Source of the DNA: Arthrobacter pullicola
GTDB taxonomy: Bacteria; Actinomycetota; Actinomycetes; Actinomycetales; Micrococcaceae
Length of the DNA: 64,000 nt
Direction: 5' to 3'
NCBI RefSeq assembly: GCF_014836875.1
Contig: NZ_JACSQC010000001.1
Location: forward strand, 1 to 64,000
A model generated the notes under the pieces. The model was not told where the DNA came from. It did not search any database and saw only the letters and a program-made list of their open reading frames with translations. Of the stretch, positions 61,447 to 64,000 are shown piece after piece (within the stretch, counting starts at the first letter, position 1; each line of letters begins with the position of its first letter). A program made the translations under genes and the position numbers.

Positions 61447-62616
61447 TTAGACTGAGCGCAGGACCACGGCGCTGCCCTGCCCGCCGCCGCCGCAAATCGC
61501 AGCGGCGCCCCATGCTCCGGGGCCCTTCGCGGCCAGCTGGAGCGCCAGGGAACCGACGATGCGGGCTCCGGAGGCACCGATGGGGTGCCCCAGTGCGATT
61601 GCCCCGCCCCGCGGATTCACTCGCAGCGGGTCCATGCCCAGCAGCTGCGTCGAGTGGACGGCGACGGCGGCGAAGGCCTCATTGATTTCCACCACGGCCA
61701 GGTCCTCGACCTCGGCCTCCAATCCCTTCAACGCGGCAAGGATGGCGTTGGCCGGCTGGGCGTGCAGCCGCACCCCCGGCCCCGCCACGAGCGCATGGGA
61801 TTCAACCACCGCCAGCGGGTTCAGCCCCAGACGTCCGGCAGCTTCAGGGCTGACGACTACCACCGCCGCCGCGCCGTCACTGATCTGGGATGAGTTGCCG
61901 GCGGTGATCGTTCCGTCCCCGGCAAAGGCGGGCCGCAGTTTCCCGAGGGAAGCGGCGGTGGTGTCCGGGCGGACGCCGTCGTCGACGTCGGCCACGGCTT
62001 CTCCGCGCCCGGACGCTCCCGAATAGGAGGCTGTTTCTTCCGCCAGAGCAGACGCATGGGCTGCCGCGTACTGATGTGACCGGGCAGCCCAGGCATCCTG
62101 GGATTCCCGGTCCAGGCCGAGCTCAGCGTTCCCCTCCTCGGTCGATGCCCCCATGGAGCGGCGCTCGAACGCATCGCTGAGCCCGTCGTGTTCCAGGGAG
62201 TCCAGAACTTCCAGCGACCCGTAGCGCTGCCCCTGCCTGCCGTGGAAAAGGTGCGGCGCCCGGGTCATGGACTCCTGGCCGACGGCGACCACCACGTCAG
62301 CTTCGCCGGCGGCAATCAGCCTGGCGGCTTCGGCAACGGCCTCCATCCCGGAGAGGCAGACAGCGTTGAGCGTCAGGGCCGGGACGTTCAACGCGATACC
62401 TGCCGCCACAGCGGTCTGGCGGGCCGGGTTCTGGCCGGCTCCGCCCTGGAGCACCTGCCCTGCTACCAGCCGGTCCACCTGGTCGGGGCGGACACCCGCC
62501 CGCCGCAGGGCGGCTGCTGCCGCGTGTCCTCCCAGGACCGTTGCCGGAACGGAGCCCAGCACGCCGTTGAAACGGGTGAACGGGGTCCGGGCGTAGCCGG
62601 CTACCAGCGCCTTCAT
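61447..62616 (-). CDS. Acetyl-CoA acetyltransferase (thiolase)
   Basis: 389 aa. Catalytic Cys in [12 protein letters not shown], His in [11 protein letters not shown], second Cys in [12 protein letters not shown], and [10 protein letters not shown]. It joins or splits acetoacetyl-CoA or a related 3-oxoacyl-CoA. Its start overlaps the stop of the CoA-transferase B subunit by four bases, so the three genes form one operon for 3-oxoacid use (acetoacetate, or 3-oxoadipate as in PcaIJF). The sequence alone does not separate these. Confidence 0.9.
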   Translation of the reverse strand: MKALVAGYARTPFTRFNGVLGSVPATVLGGHAAAAALRRAGVRPDQVDRLVAGQVLQGGAGQNPARQTAVAAGIALNVPALTLNAVCLSGMEAVAEAARLIAAGEADVVVAVGQESMTRAPHLFHGRQGQRYGSLEVLDSLEHDGLSDAFERRSMGASTEEGNAELGLDRESQDAWAARSHQYAAAHASALAEETASYSGASGRGEAVADVDDGVRPDTTAASLGKLRPAFAGDGTITAGNSSQISDGAAAVVVVSPEAAGRLGLNPLAVVESHALVAGPGVRLHAQPANAILAALKGLEAEVEDLAVVEINEAFAAVAVHSTQLLGMDPLRVNPRGGAIALGHPIGASGARIVGSLALQLAAKGPGAWGAAAICGGGGQGSAVVLRSV

Positions 62617-63263
62617 GCTGCGGCCGCCGTCTCCAAGTCGACCAGAAAGGGTGCGGCAGTGCAGCCTTCCAGGTCCGCCGGCTGGACCCCTGGTGCTGTG
62701 CGCCGAAGCACCAGTCCGCCGTCAACAACGTCAAAAACGGCACGGTCGGTGATGATGCGGTCAACCACGCCAACACCCGTCAGCGGCAGGTTGCACTGCT
62801 GCACGATTTTGGGTTCCCCGTCCTTGGAAACATGATCGGTGATCACAATGACGCGCGGAGTCCCTGCAACCAGATCCATCGCCCCGCCCATCCCCTTGAC
62901 GAGTTTGCCGGGGATGGTCCAGTTCGCCAGGTCTCCGGCGGCGGATACCTGAAGTGCGCCCAGGATGGCTGTCTCTACATGGCCGCCACGGATCATTCCG
63001 AAAGACGTCGCCGAGTCGAAGAAACTGCCACCCGGAAGCACGGTCACGGTTTGCTTGCCGGCATTGATCAGATCAGCGTCCTCCTCCCCTTCGAAGGGGA
63101 ACGGCCCCATCCCCAGCAACCCGTTTTCGCTCTGCAGGGACACTCTCACGCCGTCGGGCAGGTGGTTCGCCACCAGGGTGGGAATGCCGATGCCCAGGTT
63201 GACGTATTGGCCATCCTGCAGCTCGGACGCGGCGATGGCCGCCATCTCTTCTCGTGTCCACAT
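62613..63263 (-). CDS. 3-oxoacid CoA-transferase subunit B
   Basis: 216 aa. [35 protein letters not shown] carries the catalytic Glu (SENG), followed by [24 protein letters not shown] and [10 protein letters not shown]. It forms the transferase with subunit A, moving CoA from succinyl-CoA to a 3-oxoacid. It starts five bases after the A-subunit stop, and its stop overlaps the thiolase start. Confidence 0.93.
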   Translation of the reverse strand: MWTREEMAAIAASELQDGQYVNLGIGIPTLVANHLPDGVRVSLQSENGLLGMGPFPFEGEEDADLINAGKQTVTVLPGGSFFDSATSFGMIRGGHVETAILGALQVSAAGDLANWTIPGKLVKGMGGAMDLVAGTPRVIVITDHVSKDGEPKIVQQCNLPLTGVGVVDRIITDRAVFDVVDGGLVLRRTAPGVQPADLEGCTAAPFLVDLETAAAA

Positions 63264-63268
63264 AGGTC

Positions 63269-63976
63269 CTAGGCTCCCGTCCGGACTCGAACGGTCCGCT
63301 GCTCGATGTGTTTTTCGGTGTTTCCCGCGTCAATGACCCGCTGGACGTAGATGCCGGGGGTATGAATCTGCTCCGGGTCCAGGAAATCCTGCCGCAGCTC
63401 TTCCGCCTCCGCGATGGTGAGCCGTCCGGCCGTGGCGACGAGCGGGTTGAAGTTCTGCGCCGTCATCCGGTACCGCAGGTTGCCTTCCGGATCTGCCTGA
63501 TGTGCCCGCACCAGTGAAATGTCGGCGGTGATACCGCGCTCAAGAATGGCCCGCTTTCCGTCGAAGACTGCTTCGGGCTTTCCCTCCGCCACCGGCGTCC
63601 CCACTCCGGTGGGCGTATAGAAGGCCGGAATTCCTGCGCCGCCGGCGCGCAGCCGCTCAGCCAGGGTTCCCTGCGGGACGAACTCCACCTCAAGATCCCC
63701 GGACAGATACTGCTCAGCGAACAGCTTGTTCTCGCCGACATAGGAGCCGAGCACCCTGGAAACCTGCTTGTTTTCCAACAGCAGTCCGAGTCCTTTGCCA
63801 TCCACGCCCATGTTGTTGGAAACGATGATCAGCCCGGTGGCGCCGCTGTCCCGCAGCGCCTGGATGAGGTTCGTAGGGATCCCGCTGAGGCCGAATCCCC
63901 CCACTGCGATCGTCATCCCGTCGCGCACGGTGCCCGCGAGGGCCTCCACCGCACTGCTAAAAGTCTTTGAACCCAC
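63269..63976 (-). CDS. 3-oxoacid CoA-transferase subunit A
   Basis: 235 aa from GTG 63976, with GAGAGGTGG upstream; an in-frame ATG exactly at 64000 would add 8 aa, and the true 5' end could lie outside the window. [78 protein letters not shown] and [17 protein letters not shown] are diagnostic. It is the first visible gene of the CoA-transferase/thiolase operon. Confidence 0.92.
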   Translation of the reverse strand: MGSKTFSSAVEALAGTVRDGMTIAVGGFGLSGIPTNLIQALRDSGATGLIIVSNNMGVDGKGLGLLLENKQVSRVLGSYVGENKLFAEQYLSGDLEVEFVPQGTLAERLRAGGAGIPAFYTPTGVGTPVAEGKPEAVFDGKRAILERGITADISLVRAHQADPEGNLRYRMTAQNFNPLVATAGRLTIAEAEELRQDFLDPEQIHTPGIYVQRVIDAGNTEKHIEQRTVRVRTGA

Positions 63977-64000
63977 TTGTTCCCACCTCTCGGACCACAT

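Overview
The window is high-GC actinobacterial chromosome, most like Arthrobacter and relatives (Micrococcaceae). Evidence is the Micrococcaceae-type 16S rRNA leader at the left edge, the ffs-dnaX-recR order, purS-purQ-purL, DUF3151 beside fba, DUF1206, many TANNNT-N6-8-ATG starts typical of leaderless actinobacterial mRNAs, and SAM-IV riboswitches, which are largely confined to actinobacteria. I see no tRNA, CRISPR, phage or insertion sequence.

Layout. 1-720: leader and promoter of an rRNA operon that runs leftward out of the window. 720-14300: an epoxide-hydrolase-like enzyme, the SRP RNA, dnaX, recR, an ABC exporter with a metallo-beta-lactamase, lysC, an OhrR-type regulator and small conserved genes. 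14434-17773: purS-purQ-purL. 17834-45595: a large sulfur-acquisition region. 45694-49810: ECF sigma/anti-sigma pair, amino acid permease, nitrilase. 49853-61234: alcohol dehydrogenase, DUF2804, VOC, purA, DUF427, DUF3151, fba, a SpoU methyltransferase, a HAD phosphatase, a Tat hydrolase, pyrE and nadE. 61447-64000: thiolase and the two subunits of a 3-oxoacid CoA-transferase.

The most striking part is the sulfur region. Four SAM-responsive leaders can be read there: two SAM-IV (about 20486-20606 and 37080-37198, minus strand) and two SAM-I (28439-28534 minus, 38310-38472 plus). They precede two acyl-CoA-dehydrogenase-like (SfnB/DszC-type) monooxygenases; a five-gene operon of metN-metI-FMN monooxygenase-SfnB-like-metQ; a single NtaA/SnaA/DszA-type monooxygenase; and ssuB-ssuA-ssuC with an acetyl-CoA synthetase. 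metY (O-acetylhomoserine sulfhydrylase) and a CoA-binding protein close the region. Together they look like import of sulfonates or other organosulfur compounds, oxidative release of sulfur and entry into methionine, with SAM as the common repressing signal. Between them lies a module without SAM leaders (LysR, metallo-hydrolase, MHS transporter, TetR, SDR) of unknown substrate.

Other notable structure: four short intergenic tandem-repeat arrays (one starts inside the recR stop region), a GNAT acetyltransferase reduced by an internal deletion, an internal TTG start in lysC that would make the beta subunit, and a ten-aspartate tract in the anti-sigma protein. Many gene starts were moved downstream from the longest open frame on the basis of ribosome-binding sites or family N-termini; each entry says so.
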